Part shown: positions 36,439 to 44,727 of the stretch, in pieces
Layout: each line of letters opens with the position of its first letter
Numbering within the stretch: position 1 is the first letter of the stretch
NCBI RefSeq assembly: GCF_016862955.1
Contig: NZ_BONY01000052.1
Span: 1 to 64,000, forward strand
From: Rhizocola hellebori
GTDB taxonomy: Bacteria; Actinomycetota; Actinomycetes; Mycobacteriales; Micromonosporaceae
Direction: 5' to 3'
Length of the DNA stretch: 64,000 bases
The notes under the pieces: generated by a model
What the model was told of the DNA's origin: nothing
The model's input: only the letters and a program-made list of their open reading frames with translations
Databases searched by the model: none
Program-made: the position numbers and the translations under genes

Positions 36439-36855
36439 TCAGCCGTGCAGGGGAACGCAGATGGTGATGGTGGTGCCCGCCGGACCGCTGTAGATCTGGA
36501 CGGTGTCGGCCAGCGAGCGGACCACCCACAGCCCGCGTCCACCGGGCTCCCCGGCGCGGGGCGCGGCCATGCCCACCTCGTCGGGGTGGGGGATGCCGTG
36601 GCCGACATCGCTTACCTCGCAATAGAGATGGTGCCCGAGCCGCCAAAGCTGCACCCGGCCGCGGCCCCCGCCGTGCGAGACGGCGTTGACGACCAGCTCG
36701 CTGGCCATGAGCACGAGTTTGTCGACCTGGCCGCCGGAAGCGCCGTGCCGCATGGCGAACGACGTTGTCGCAGTGCGAATCCTATGCAGGTCACCGCGAC
36801 GAAACTCGAGATCCACCAGCACTATCCGATCGGAACGCTGTGCAGCATCAGCCAT
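36439..36855 (-). CDS. RsbW-type ATP-binding anti-sigma/serine kinase
   Basis: The 138-residue GHKL ATPase has the N box MASELVVNAVSHGG, G1 box EVSDVGHGIP and G2 box GGRGLWVV. Stand-alone proteins of this type act as anti-sigma factors or phosphorylate anti-anti-sigma factors. ATG at 36855 or TTG at 36861 may start translation, with GAGGG upstream. No sigma factor gene is adjacent. It lies between the type VII cassette and the ROK regulator. Confidence 0.86.
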   Translation of the reverse strand: MADAAQRSDRIVLVDLEFRRGDLHRIRTATTSFAMRHGASGGQVDKLVLMASELVVNAVSHGGGRGRVQLWRLGHHLYCEVSDVGHGIPHPDEVGMAAPRAGEPGGRGLWVVRSLADTVQIYSGPAGTTITICVPLHG

Positions 36856-36917
36856 GATCAAACAACCCTCACGTATCGCGCTCTACCCTGCGCGCGGTCG
36901 TTTGAAACATTGCCCGG

Positions 36918-38108
36918 CTACGCCAGCGGATCGTTAAGGAGCTGCTGAAAAGCCAGCTCCGCGGCGCCGATCAGGGCACCGTCGCTGCCCAGGGCGGGTG
37001 TGCGCAGGCGGACGTGCTCGCGGGTGGCGGCAAGCGCGATGCTGTTGAGCTTGCTGCGGACCTGGGCCGCCGAGGCGAGGTAGACGTCACGCAGCGTGCC
37101 ACCGAAGATGACGAGCTCCGGGTTGAATATGTTGACCAGGTTGGCGACTCCGAAGCCCAGCCAGTCACCAACCTGGCGGACAGCGGCTTGCGCGATATGG
37201 TCGCCGCGGGAGGCGCGATCCACCACAGCCAGCACCGCTTGCGCGCCGATGTCGGTGCTCTGAGCCAGCTTCAGCAGGGTGTGCTCGCCGATTTCGGTCT
37301 CCCAGCAGCCTTTCGAGCCGCATCCGCAGGGGCGGCCGACCGGGTTGACCACCATGTGGCCGACCTCGCCGCCGTAGCCGCCGTGACCGGTGACCCGGTG
37401 CCCACCGGCGACTATGCCCGCTCCGACACCGACGTCGCCGTACATGTAGATGAAGTTGTCGCAGCCCGCCGCCACGCCCCGGGTGTGTTCGGCCAGCGCG
37501 CACAGGTCGGCCACGTTGGCCACGGCCACCTGGGGAAGCAGCTCCGGCAACCGTTCCCGCAGCGAGTCGGCGATCGGTTCATCGACCGCGCCGCCCAGGT
37601 AGGGGCTCAGGTGCACCATGCCGTCCTCACGGCGCACCATGCCGCAGACCGCTATCCCCGCGCCCACACAGCGGCCCTCGCCGGCCATCTGTTTGATGAA
37701 CGTCGTGATTGGATCGATGGTCCCGGCGATCGAGCCGCGCGGGCGGGGGATGCTGCGCTGGTCGAGCAGGACGCCGCCGAGCCCTATCCGTGCCACGCGG
37801 ATCTGGTCGACCTCGACGCTGACCGCGTAGGCGTAGATGGACTCGGACATGGCCCGTACCACCAGCGACGGCCGGCCCGCCCGGCCGGTTTCGCGCGGCG
37901 CCTCCTCGGTGACCAGGCCGGCTTCGGTCAGATCAGCGGTGAGCGCCCCGATGGTGGAGCGGTTGAGCCCGAGTTCGGAGGTGAGCTCGGCCCGCGAAAT
38001 CTGGCCACGTTCATGCACAAATCGCAGTAACGCGCCGAGATTCTGACGGCGGATCTCCTCCTGGCTCGGTGCTCCAGCCCGCATGTTTCTGTTGGTGCTC
38101 ACGGTCAC
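36918..38108 (-). CDS. ROK-family transcriptional repressor of the sugar importer operon
   Basis: The 396-residue NagC/XylR-type repressor has a helix-turn-helix (ISRAELTSELGLNRSTIGALTADLTEAG) and a ROK sugar-sensing domain with the zinc motif GRPCGCGSKGCWE. GTG at 38108 overlaps the permease stop as GTGA, so the regulator is translated with the transporter it controls. It probably binds the two related palindromes at 41261 and 41314, upstream of the binding protein gene. Confidence 0.93.
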   Translation of the reverse strand: MTVSTNRNMRAGAPSQEEIRRQNLGALLRFVHERGQISRAELTSELGLNRSTIGALTADLTEAGLVTEEAPRETGRAGRPSLVVRAMSESIYAYAVSVEVDQIRVARIGLGGVLLDQRSIPRPRGSIAGTIDPITTFIKQMAGEGRCVGAGIAVCGMVRREDGMVHLSPYLGGAVDEPIADSLRERLPELLPQVAVANVADLCALAEHTRGVAAGCDNFIYMYGDVGVGAGIVAGGHRVTGHGGYGGEVGHMVVNPVGRPCGCGSKGCWETEIGEHTLLKLAQSTDIGAQAVLAVVDRASRGDHIAQAAVRQVGDWLGFGVANLVNIFNPELVIFGGTLRDVYLASAAQVRSKLNSIALAATREHVRLRTPALGSDGALIGAAELAFQQLLNDPLA

Positions 38109-39289
38109 GTGCTTACGGACGCCCGTTTGCGGGACAGTGCATCCACGCTGGCCGCCAGCAGCAGCACCGTTCCGGTGACCACGTACTTGACGCCTGCGGT
38201 GTAGCCCATGAGCCCCATGCCGTTATCGATCACGGCCACCACGAGCCCGCCGAGGACCGCGTCCAGGACACGTCCCTTGCCACCGAAGAGGCTGGTGCCG
38301 CCGATGACCGCGGCGCCGACCGCATAGAGCAGCACGTTGGAGCCACCCGTGTTGGGGTCGACCGACGCGTTGCGGCTCGCGGCCACGATGCCGCCCACGG
38401 CCGCCATCGTGGAACAGATGACGAAGGCCGACATGCGGATCCAGTCCACGTTGATGCCGGCGCGCCGCGACGCCTCGCTGTTACCGCCCACCGCGTAGAG
38501 GTGGCGGCCGTAAGCGGTGCGCCCCAACAGGAACGTACCGAGCACCAGGAAGAAGGCGATGACCGGAACGACGATGGGCACGCCTTTGAGCGAGACGATG
38601 AGGGCGTTGCGGCTGCGCTCCTGATTCAGCACGGCCACCATGATGCCGAGCAGCACGGCTACCGCGCCGACGCGGAGCAGCACGGTGTTCCACGAGTCGG
38701 CCGTCACGCCCTGCTTGCGGCGGGAGATGGTGCTGCGCACCTGAACGGCCGCGTAGCCGACCACGGCGATACCGAAGAAGACCCAGCCCAGCAGCGGGGT
38801 GAGGTTCTTCGTGGCCACCGCGATGATGATGGGATCGCGGATCGGGACGATGTTGCCCGCCTTGACCACCAGCAGCACCACGCCCTGGAAGGCCAGGAAC
38901 GCGGCCAGCGTGACCACAAAGGACGGAATGCCGGCCTTCGCGACCAGGAAGCCGAGCACCAGACCGATGACAGAACCAGTCACGATGGCCAGGCCCATGC
39001 TCACGTACCACGGAAAGCCTTGTTGGTCCATCGTCACAGCGAGCACCGCGGCGCAGACGCCGGAGGTGAAGCCGGCACTGAGGTCGATCTCGCCCAGCAG
39101 CAGGACGAAGACCAGGCCCATGGCGATGAGGGAGACCTGCGCGGCCTGGGTGAACAGGTTGGCGAAGTTACCTGCGGTGAAGAAGACGGGGCGCATCACG
39201 GAGAAGACGACGCAGAGCACGATCAGCCCGGCGACGGCCGGCAGGGCGCCGAGATTGCCCTTACGGATCGAGGCAAGCCACTCGTTCAT
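38105..39289 (-). CDS. Xylose/ribose-type sugar ABC transporter permease
   Basis: The 394-residue permease has about ten hydrophobic helices and the XylH/RbsC pattern LLGEIDLSAGFTSGVCAAV, plus GRHLYAVGGNSEASRRAGIN, which forms the coupling loop for the ATPase. The predicted cargo is a pentose or related sugar. It overlaps the ATPase end by 4 nt. Confidence 0.93.
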   Translation of the reverse strand: MNEWLASIRKGNLGALPAVAGLIVLCVVFSVMRPVFFTAGNFANLFTQAAQVSLIAMGLVFVLLLGEIDLSAGFTSGVCAAVLAVTMDQQGFPWYVSMGLAIVTGSVIGLVLGFLVAKAGIPSFVVTLAAFLAFQGVVLLVVKAGNIVPIRDPIIIAVATKNLTPLLGWVFFGIAVVGYAAVQVRSTISRRKQGVTADSWNTVLLRVGAVAVLLGIMVAVLNQERSRNALIVSLKGVPIVVPVIAFFLVLGTFLLGRTAYGRHLYAVGGNSEASRRAGINVDWIRMSAFVICSTMAAVGGIVAASRNASVDPNTGGSNVLLYAVGAAVIGGTSLFGGKGRVLDAVLGGLVVAVIDNGMGLMGYTAGVKYVVTGTVLLLAASVDALSRKRASVST

Positions 39290-40035
39290 GCCTGCTGTCC
39301 TTCGCTCTTGCCAGACGTGATGAGCTCGACGACCTGGGCGTGGGTGACATCTGTGGTCTTGACCTGAGCGACCATCTGTCCTAAGTAGAGCGCGGCGATG
39401 CGGTCCGAGACGGCGAAGACGTCGTTCATGTTGTGGGAGATGAGGACAACCGCCAGACCGTTGTCGGCCAGCGCCCGGACCAGCTCCAGCACCTGGGCGG
39501 TCTGGGCCACGCCCAGCGCGGCGGTCGGCTCATCGAGGATGACGAGCTTGCTGTTCCACAGCACGGCTTTCGCGATGGCAACGGTCTGCCGCTGACCGCC
39601 GGAAAGGCTCGAAACGGGCTGGCGCACCGTGCTCACCGTGCGCACCGCGAGGCTGTCCAGGGTCTTGCGGGCCAGCTGCTCCATCTCCGGCTCGTTGAGC
39701 ACCCATCCGCTCGTGCGCTCCCGGCCGAGGAACATGTTCTGGACGATGTCGAGGTTGTCGCACAGCGCCAGGTCCTGGTAGACGATTTCTATACCCAGCT
39801 GCGCGGCCTCGCGCGGGCTGTGCACGTGGACCTCGCTGCCGTTGATGAACATCTCCCCACTGTCCATCGGGTGAATGCCGCCGACGCACTTGACCAGTGT
39901 GGATTTACCAGCGCCGTTATCGCCGACGAGAGCCGTGACCTCGCCCGCGCGAACACTCATCGCCACATCGCGGAGCACTTGCACGGCGCCAAAGCTTTTG
40001 TTGATTCCCCGCAATTCGAGGAAGGGAGCTTGCAT
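39286..40035 (-). CDS. Xylose/ribose-type sugar ABC transporter ATP-binding protein
   Basis: The 249-residue protein is a single-domain ATPase (Walker A GDNGAGKST, signature LSGGQRQ, Walker B VILDEPTAALG), half the length of two-domain RbsA/XylG, as usual for actinobacterial versions. ATG at 40035 is preceded by GGAAGGA. The start at 40056 would run into the intercistronic hairpin. It works with the permease downstream. Confidence 0.92.
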   Translation of the reverse strand: MQAPFLELRGINKSFGAVQVLRDVAMSVRAGEVTALVGDNGAGKSTLVKCVGGIHPMDSGEMFINGSEVHVHSPREAAQLGIEIVYQDLALCDNLDIVQNMFLGRERTSGWVLNEPEMEQLARKTLDSLAVRTVSTVRQPVSSLSGGQRQTVAIAKAVLWNSKLVILDEPTAALGVAQTAQVLELVRALADNGLAVVLISHNMNDVFAVSDRIAALYLGQMVAQVKTTDVTHAQVVELITSGKSEGQQA

Positions 40036-40053
40036 GAGGGGGTCCTTCCAGCT

Positions 40054-40088
40054 CATACCGGCCCCTCCGGGATGGAGGGGCCGGTATG
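40054..40088 (-). other. Strong intercistronic hairpin between sugar-binding protein and ATPase
   Basis: A perfect 15-bp stem (40054-40068 with 40074-40088) encloses a 5-nt loop. It could be a partial terminator or an mRNA-stabilising element that keeps the binding protein more abundant than the membrane parts. Confidence 0.85.
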
Positions 40089-40101
40089 AAGGGCAGCGTA
40101 C

Positions 40102-41190
40102 TTACTTGATTCCGGCTTCGGTGCACTTGGCCGCGAAGGCCGCGGTGCACAGCTCCTCCTTGGTGACATAGCCGTCAGCGACGACGTCCTTCACGTTGGC
40201 GAAGGTGATGGCCTGCGGCGTCAGCAGCACCGACGGCACCTCACGCTTGGACTCCGGGTCGGTGACCTTGTCCGAGACCGGCAGCTTGGTGCCCTTGGCC
40301 AGAGCGATGGCCAGCTCGGCGGCCTTGTCGGCCTCCTGCTTCACAGCCTTGTAGACCGTCATGCACTGGTCGCCGGCGAGGATGTTCTGCAGACCCTGCA
40401 CGGTCGCGTCCTGGCCGGTCACCGGCACCTTGCCGTTGAGGCCGTTCTTCTTCAGCACGGTGATGGCCGCGTTGCCGAGACCGTCGTTGGCGGCGAGCAC
40501 GCCGTCAATCTTGCCGCCGGCCTTCGTCAGCATCTGCTCGAAGATGGTGCCACCGGTGTTGTTGTCCCAGCCGGGAACGGACTCGTCCCCGCCCTTGGTG
40601 TATTCCTTGCTCTCGAACTTCGGCTTGATGACACCGTCGTAGCCCTGCTTGAACAGAGTGGCGTTGTTGTCGGTCGGGGAGCCGTTGAGGTAGGCCACCA
40701 CCGGGTTGGCAACCTTCTTGTCGGCCAGGCACTTGACCAGGCCCTCACCCTGAAGCTTGCCCACGCCGACGTTGTTGAAGCTCACGTAGTACTCGGCGGA
40801 GCCGTTGAGCGTCAAGCGGTCGTAGTCGATGGTCGCGACGCCCTGGGCCTTCGCCTTGTCGAGAACCGCTTTGCCAGAACCGGAGTCAAGGTTAACGATC
40901 ATCAAAACGTTGACGCCGCCGGTGATCATCTGGTCGGCGATGGTCTGGAAAGCGTTCTTGTCGTCCTGGGCGTTCTGGATGTCGTAATCCACGCCGGCCG
41001 CCTTGAATGCGGCTTCAAGGTATTTGCGGTCAGCGGTCTCCCAGCGGACGGAAGACTTGCTGTCGGGGAGAATCACCCCGATCTTCGGCTTCTTAGGCGT
41101 GCTGCCCGGGGTTTCTGTCTCTTTGCCGCAGCCGGCCAGACCGCCGATGGCCAGCAAGGCCGCGGTCATAGCCAGGATCGTCTTGCGCAT
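40102..41190 (-). CDS. Xylose/ribose-type sugar-binding lipoprotein
   Basis: The 362-residue lipoprotein has lipobox LAGC (Cys near residue 20) and a type I periplasmic binding fold (PKIGVILPDSKSSVRWETAD). The stretch NLDSGSGKAVLDKAKAQGVATIDYDR resembles XylF. It delivers the sugar to the permease. ATG at 41190 has AAAGGA upstream; earlier in-frame codons are within the operator region. It is the first gene of the operon, followed by a strong hairpin. Confidence 0.92.
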   Translation of the reverse strand: MRKTILAMTAALLAIGGLAGCGKETETPGSTPKKPKIGVILPDSKSSVRWETADRKYLEAAFKAAGVDYDIQNAQDDKNAFQTIADQMITGGVNVLMIVNLDSGSGKAVLDKAKAQGVATIDYDRLTLNGSAEYYVSFNNVGVGKLQGEGLVKCLADKKVANPVVAYLNGSPTDNNATLFKQGYDGVIKPKFESKEYTKGGDESVPGWDNNTGGTIFEQMLTKAGGKIDGVLAANDGLGNAAITVLKKNGLNGKVPVTGQDATVQGLQNILAGDQCMTVYKAVKQEADKAAELAIALAKGTKLPVSDKVTDPESKREVPSVLLTPQAITFANVKDVVADGYVTKEELCTAAFAAKCTEAGIK

Positions 41191-41260
41191 GTTTGCTCGA
41201 TCCTTTCGAGGGGGACTTGCAAGGCAGGTATGTGTGCTTTGTGACGGGTCACACAGGGTT

Positions 41261-41277
41261 TTGTTGTGAGCGACAAC
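41261..41277. promoter_or_regulatory. ROK operator-like site 1
   Basis: TTGTTGTGAGCGACAAC is an inverted repeat (GTTGT/ACAAC) that shares TTGTTGT..GCGA.AAC with site 2, 53 bp away. It lies about 70 bp upstream of the binding protein ATG. Confidence 0.65.
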
Positions 41278-41313
41278 GTATGTGCGTGGCGCATATTTCC
41301 GCAAGCCTTGGGT

Positions 41314-41332
41314 TTGTTGTCGGCGATAACAA
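41314..41332. promoter_or_regulatory. ROK operator-like site 2
   Basis: TTGTTGTCGGCGATAACAA has 8-bp arms with one mismatch. Its 53-bp offset from site 1 is five helical turns, so looping or cooperative binding by the ROK repressor is plausible. It also lies about 52 bp upstream of the DUF5709 start. Confidence 0.65.
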
Positions 41333-41383
41333 TTCAGCAACGCGGCCGTTACCTGACCGCCACCCCTGGGTAATTGACCTGCT

Positions 41384-41806
41384 ATGACGTATCCACGCGA
41401 CGAGGAGCGGCTCGACCCGGACGCGGAAGGGCTGCCCTCGGTCGCCGACGACACCTCCACCGCCTTCGACGAGCCGGAGGGGCGGATGCGTGACGATACA
41501 GCGCCCGCGCTGCCCTCCGACGAGCCGCTCGGCCTGGACCATTACGGCGTGACCGCGGCAGAGGCGGCGCACCGGGAGCCGCTCAAGGCGCGGCTGCTGC
41601 GCGAGGAGCCGGAAGTGGACGCGCGGGACATAGACGACACGATCGACTCAATCGACCTGAACGAGCCACCATCGCGACGGATCGGCCGTCTGGAGGACAC
41701 GGACTCCCAATCGGTCGCCTACGAGACGGGCGAGACCCTGGGGCTGTCGGCGGAAGAGGCCGCCATGCACGAGGTACCAGAAGAAGGGGAAGAGGACGAC
41801 CAATAG
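41384..41806 (+). CDS. DUF5709 domain protein
   Basis: The 140-residue acidic protein has the DUF5709 pattern LDHYGVTAAEAAHREPLKARLLREEP and RIGRLEDTD, then ETLGLSAEEAAMHEVPEE at its C-terminus. The family is actinobacterial and of unknown function. No ribosome binding site is present. TAATTG lies seven bases before the ATG, so a leaderless mRNA is likely. It is divergent from the sugar importer and shares the intervening operator region. Confidence 0.88.
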   Translation: MTYPRDEERLDPDAEGLPSVADDTSTAFDEPEGRMRDDTAPALPSDEPLGLDHYGVTAAEAAHREPLKARLLREEPEVDARDIDDTIDSIDLNEPPSRRIGRLEDTDSQSVAYETGETLGLSAEEAAMHEVPEEGEEDDQ

Positions 41807-41818
41807 CCGTCCCCTTCC
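41788..41818. terminator. Hairpin terminator between DUF5709 and lipoprotein genes
   Basis: An 11-bp stem with one mismatch (41788-41798 with 41808-41818) overlaps the end of the DUF5709 gene and separates two convergent genes. Confidence 0.55.
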
Positions 41819-41831
41819 ACGGGTTTCGGAG

Positions 41832-42488
41832 TTACTTGTCCAGATCGCTGGTCTTTGTCAGCTTCCAGGTGACACCCTTGTTGTCCTCGGGCGTCAGCGT
41901 CAAGGTATTCGTGCCGCAGTCATACTTTGCCTTGCCCAGCAACGGGTCCACGTCGACCACACCGCCGGTCTGACTGTTGGTGGCGTTGTCCACCACGCTG
42001 GCGATCGGAAGGTTGTCGAACGGCTTGGCCTTCAGCGGCTCGGTCAATTCGAGCGTCACCTTGACATCGCCCCAGTTAGCCTTGCCGACCGGCTCCCACG
42101 CCCCGTTGAACGAGGTGGCGTCGCCGGTGCGGATCTGGCCGGTGGCCTTGCCCGTGTGCACGAACTGACCCTTGACGGTGGTGCCCATTGCCGTTCCGCT
42201 GAACATGATTGGCTGCATGCCGGTGAAGTCGACCTCGGTCTGGCCGGTGGCGGCCACCTTCACCTTGACCCCGCTGCCGCCGCTGGCGCTCCCGCTGCCC
42301 AGCGGGCCACCGGCGACAACGCTCGCCTCGGTGGTCTGCCAGTTGCCAACAACGCAAGCGGCCACGGGACCACCGGCGACCGCGGTGGGGGCGGCCGTCG
42401 ACGGCGAACTGCTCGGTGTTGTGGTTCCTGTCCCGGCCGCGCAGCCTGCCACGACCAAAGAGGACAGCAAAGTTACTACTACTCGCAT
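41832..42488 (-). CDS. Hypothetical secreted lipoprotein
   Basis: The 218-residue lipoprotein has a signal peptide (VVVTLLSSLVVAGC), a Thr/Ser/Pro linker and a roughly 130-residue beta-rich domain with conserved ACVVGNWQTTE and NTLTLTPEDNKGVTWKLTK. Similar C-x-V-G-x-W starts are found in small lipocalin-like lipoproteins. It could be an independent extracytoplasmic factor. Function unknown. Start at 42488 chosen for the signal peptide. Confidence 0.8.
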   Translation of the reverse strand: MRVVVTLLSSLVVAGCAAGTGTTTPSSSPSTAAPTAVAGGPVAACVVGNWQTTEASVVAGGPLGSGSASGGSGVKVKVAATGQTEVDFTGMQPIMFSGTAMGTTVKGQFVHTGKATGQIRTGDATSFNGAWEPVGKANWGDVKVTLELTEPLKAKPFDNLPIASVVDNATNSQTGGVVDVDPLLGKAKYDCGTNTLTLTPEDNKGVTWKLTKTSDLDK

Positions 42489-42531
42489 GCTTCTGCGGTA
42501 CCCGATAGGCCCCGCCAGAAACATGCGCCGC

Positions 42532-43497
42532 TCACCCCGCCCGAGCCACCGCGATGGTGCTTGAACTACGCTGGCCCGCTTCGTAGAACATGTACTCCAC
42601 GCCGCCGTCCGTGCCAAAGGAGGGCGCGGCGGCGCGGCCGTTGTCGGGAGCGCCGCTCAGCGAATGGTGGAACACGCCGAGGTAGACCTTGCGGTCGAAG
42701 CTGTTGCCCACCTCGCTCAGGTGCATGTCGCCGCCGTCGCCGTGGTAGGCGACATAGCAGGTGTTGTTGCGCTTCAACAGATATGGCGCGCTGATCTGGG
42801 TCTGGCCCGCGTCGGAGGGCCACAGCAGCGGGGTGGTGGCGAACTGGAAGGTCTTGCCGGTGCTCGACCATCCCCAGAAGATCCGCCGGGTGCCGCCCTG
42901 ATTGCCCATGAACAGCATGACGTATTTGTTGCCCAGCCCCGGAATCTGGTGCTCGAAGACCCGCGCATAGGAGACCTCGCTGGTACCCGGGACGACGCCG
43001 GTGTGCAGGACGACGCCGTGGTAGGTGAAGTCGATGCCGTTGGTGGACCACGCCATCCGGGTGGTCGTGTTCTCGCCGTGAAAGTAGAGGTAGAACTGGC
43101 GATTGTCGGCGTTCCAGATGACGTGCGGGGAGGAGACGTGGCTGACCGAGTAGTGCGGCGACCAGTTGTTGGAGATGATCGGGTTGCTCGGGTACTCGGT
43201 GAACTGCCCGCCAAGGGAGTTGCCGTAGGCCAGGCAGATGCCACCGGGCGCGTCATGCGGGGCGTAGTAGAGGTAGTAGCGGGCTCGCGGAGCGGTGATC
43301 TTGTCGTAGACCCCGCGGATGCACGGGAAGATGAGCTCGTTGGTCGGGTTGTAACGCAGGTTCGCCTTGGTGAAAGCGGTCCCGATGTATTGGTAGGTGG
43401 GGAATCCGGCCGGGCCGGCCAGGGCGGGGGAGCCGGGAAGCAGCGCGCCCGCGGTGAGGCCGGCGGCCCCGGCGAGCACAGCGCGTCGATCGATCAT
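42532..43497 (-). CDS. Tat-secreted five-bladed beta-propeller protein, GH43-like
   Basis: The 321-residue protein has an MIDRRAVLAGAAGLTAG Tat-type signal peptide. Its mature part shows repeated propeller-blade patterns (YYLYYAPHD, QFYLYFHGENTT, KYVMLFMGNQGG, TCYVAYHGDGGD, VEYMFYEAG), as in GH43 or related glycan-acting folds. Catalytic residues could not be assigned. Its promoter region holds an LacI-type operator shared with the divergent lacI operon, so it may process the sugar taken up there. Confidence 0.8.
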   Translation of the reverse strand: MIDRRAVLAGAAGLTAGALLPGSPALAGPAGFPTYQYIGTAFTKANLRYNPTNELIFPCIRGVYDKITAPRARYYLYYAPHDAPGGICLAYGNSLGGQFTEYPSNPIISNNWSPHYSVSHVSSPHVIWNADNRQFYLYFHGENTTTRMAWSTNGIDFTYHGVVLHTGVVPGTSEVSYARVFEHQIPGLGNKYVMLFMGNQGGTRRIFWGWSSTGKTFQFATTPLLWPSDAGQTQISAPYLLKRNNTCYVAYHGDGGDMHLSEVGNSFDRKVYLGVFHHSLSGAPDNGRAAAPSFGTDGGVEYMFYEAGQRSSSTIAVARAG

Positions 43498-43560
43498 GGT
43501 AATCCTCCCTACGGTGGGTAACGGTGAGTTTCGATCCGCCGGGCCGTCATCGTCAAGGGG

Positions 43561-43574
43561 CTAATACGAATTAG
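43561..43574. promoter_or_regulatory. LacI operator-like site A
   Basis: CTAATACGAATTAG is a CTAAT-N4-ATTAG palindrome in the spacer between the glycosidase-like and lacI genes. Confidence 0.75.
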
Positions 43575-43633
43575 TAAACACTTTGGGTCTTGACAGCGGA
43601 TCTGCCCTGCCCGCACGATGGCATCTCACTGAA

Positions 43634-43651
43634 AACTAATGCGCATTAGTT
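43634..43651. promoter_or_regulatory. LacI operator-like site B
   Basis: AACTAATGCGCATTAGTT is a perfect 18-bp palindrome sharing CTAAT-N4-ATTAG with site A, with the central CG typical of LacI targets. It sits about 20 bp before the lacI start. The centres of the two sites are 75 bp apart, about seven turns. Confidence 0.85.
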
Positions 43652-43672
43652 CGCGATGATTGGACACAGACC

Positions 43673-44725
43673 GTGACCGGTGCAGGGCGCAGGCGGGTGA
43701 CGCAGCAGGACATCGCCCGGATGACAGGCGTCAGCCAGGCGACCGTCTCGATCGTCCTCAATGGACGGTCCGAGGGCGAGGTGCGGATAGCGCCGGAGAC
43801 GCGTGACCGGGTGCTGCGGGCGATAGCCGAAACCGGATACGTGGCCGATCCCGTGGCCCGCCGCCTCGCCGCCGGGCACAACCGCATCATCGGCGTCTTC
43901 ACCTACGAGTCCGTCTTCCCGACCAGCAACAGCGACTTCTACCACCCGTTCCTGGTCGGCATCGAGCAGCGCGCCGAATCGCTGGGCAGCGACCTGCTCC
44001 TGCTGACCAGCGCGCCGGTCGTCGACGGGCGCCGGCGCATCTTCCACGAGGGCAACCGGCTGCGCCTAGCCGACGGCTGTGTCCTGCTTGGACGGTCGCT
44101 CGACCGGGAAGAGCTGGCCCGGCTGCTCGCCGACGGCCTGCACTTCGTCTCGATCGGCCGCCGCGACGACGCGGGCGGCCCGGTCCCCTACGTCGGTGCC
44201 GACTACGCGGCCGCCGTCTCCGCCCTCGTCCACCGGGCAGTGCGGTTGGGCCACACCAATCTGGCCTACCTCGGCCACGGCGGCCCGGCCGAGTCGTGGG
44301 CCGACCGCATGCGTGGCTTCACCGACACCGTCTCTTCACTTGGCGTGCAAGGAATCCACCTACCCCCCGCCACCCCTGCCCCCGCCGCCGTGGGAGGCGT
44401 GGGCGGTGGGGTGGCGGAGGTTTGGGAGAGGGTGCGGGCGGCGGGGGTTACCGCGGTGTTCGCGGAGGATCACGCCGACGGGGTGGCGCTGTATCAGCAT
44501 GCGAAGCAGCTGGGAGTGCCGCTTTCCATTGCCACGCTTGGCGAGCCGATGCGGCCCGGCAACGAGTCCAATGTGGAGTTCAGCGGGTTCCGCATTCCGC
44601 GGCAGCGGATGGGCGCGGAAGCGATGGACGTGCTCACGGCGCTGATCGAGGGAAATCCGACGCAGACCCAACGCCTGCTGGAGTGCGAGCTCGTGGTGGG
44701 CGAAACGCTGGTGGAGAGGAAGTGA
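43673..44725 (+). CDS. LacI-family transcriptional regulator
   Basis: The 350-residue repressor has the LacI headpiece (VTQQDIARMTGVSQATVSIVLNG) and a periplasmic-binding-like effector domain. GTG at 43673 is used. Paired palindromic operators between it and the glycosidase-like gene suggest it controls both directions, including the FAD enzyme and importer genes downstream, which follow within 2-13 nt. Confidence 0.93.
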   Translation: MTGAGRRRVTQQDIARMTGVSQATVSIVLNGRSEGEVRIAPETRDRVLRAIAETGYVADPVARRLAAGHNRIIGVFTYESVFPTSNSDFYHPFLVGIEQRAESLGSDLLLLTSAPVVDGRRRIFHEGNRLRLADGCVLLGRSLDREELARLLADGLHFVSIGRRDDAGGPVPYVGADYAAAVSALVHRAVRLGHTNLAYLGHGGPAESWADRMRGFTDTVSSLGVQGIHLPPATPAPAAVGGVGGGVAEVWERVRAAGVTAVFAEDHADGVALYQHAKQLGVPLSIATLGEPMRPGNESNVEFSGFRIPRQRMGAEAMDVLTALIEGNPTQTQRLLECELVVGETLVERK

Positions 44726-44727
44726 CA

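Noticed and set aside
41240-41253. TGTGACGGGTCACA, a CRP-like palindrome before the sugar-binding protein gene
   Set aside because: The half-sites are separated by four bases, not the six of CRP sites, so I do not call a CRP site. It may still be a GntR-like or chance palindrome.
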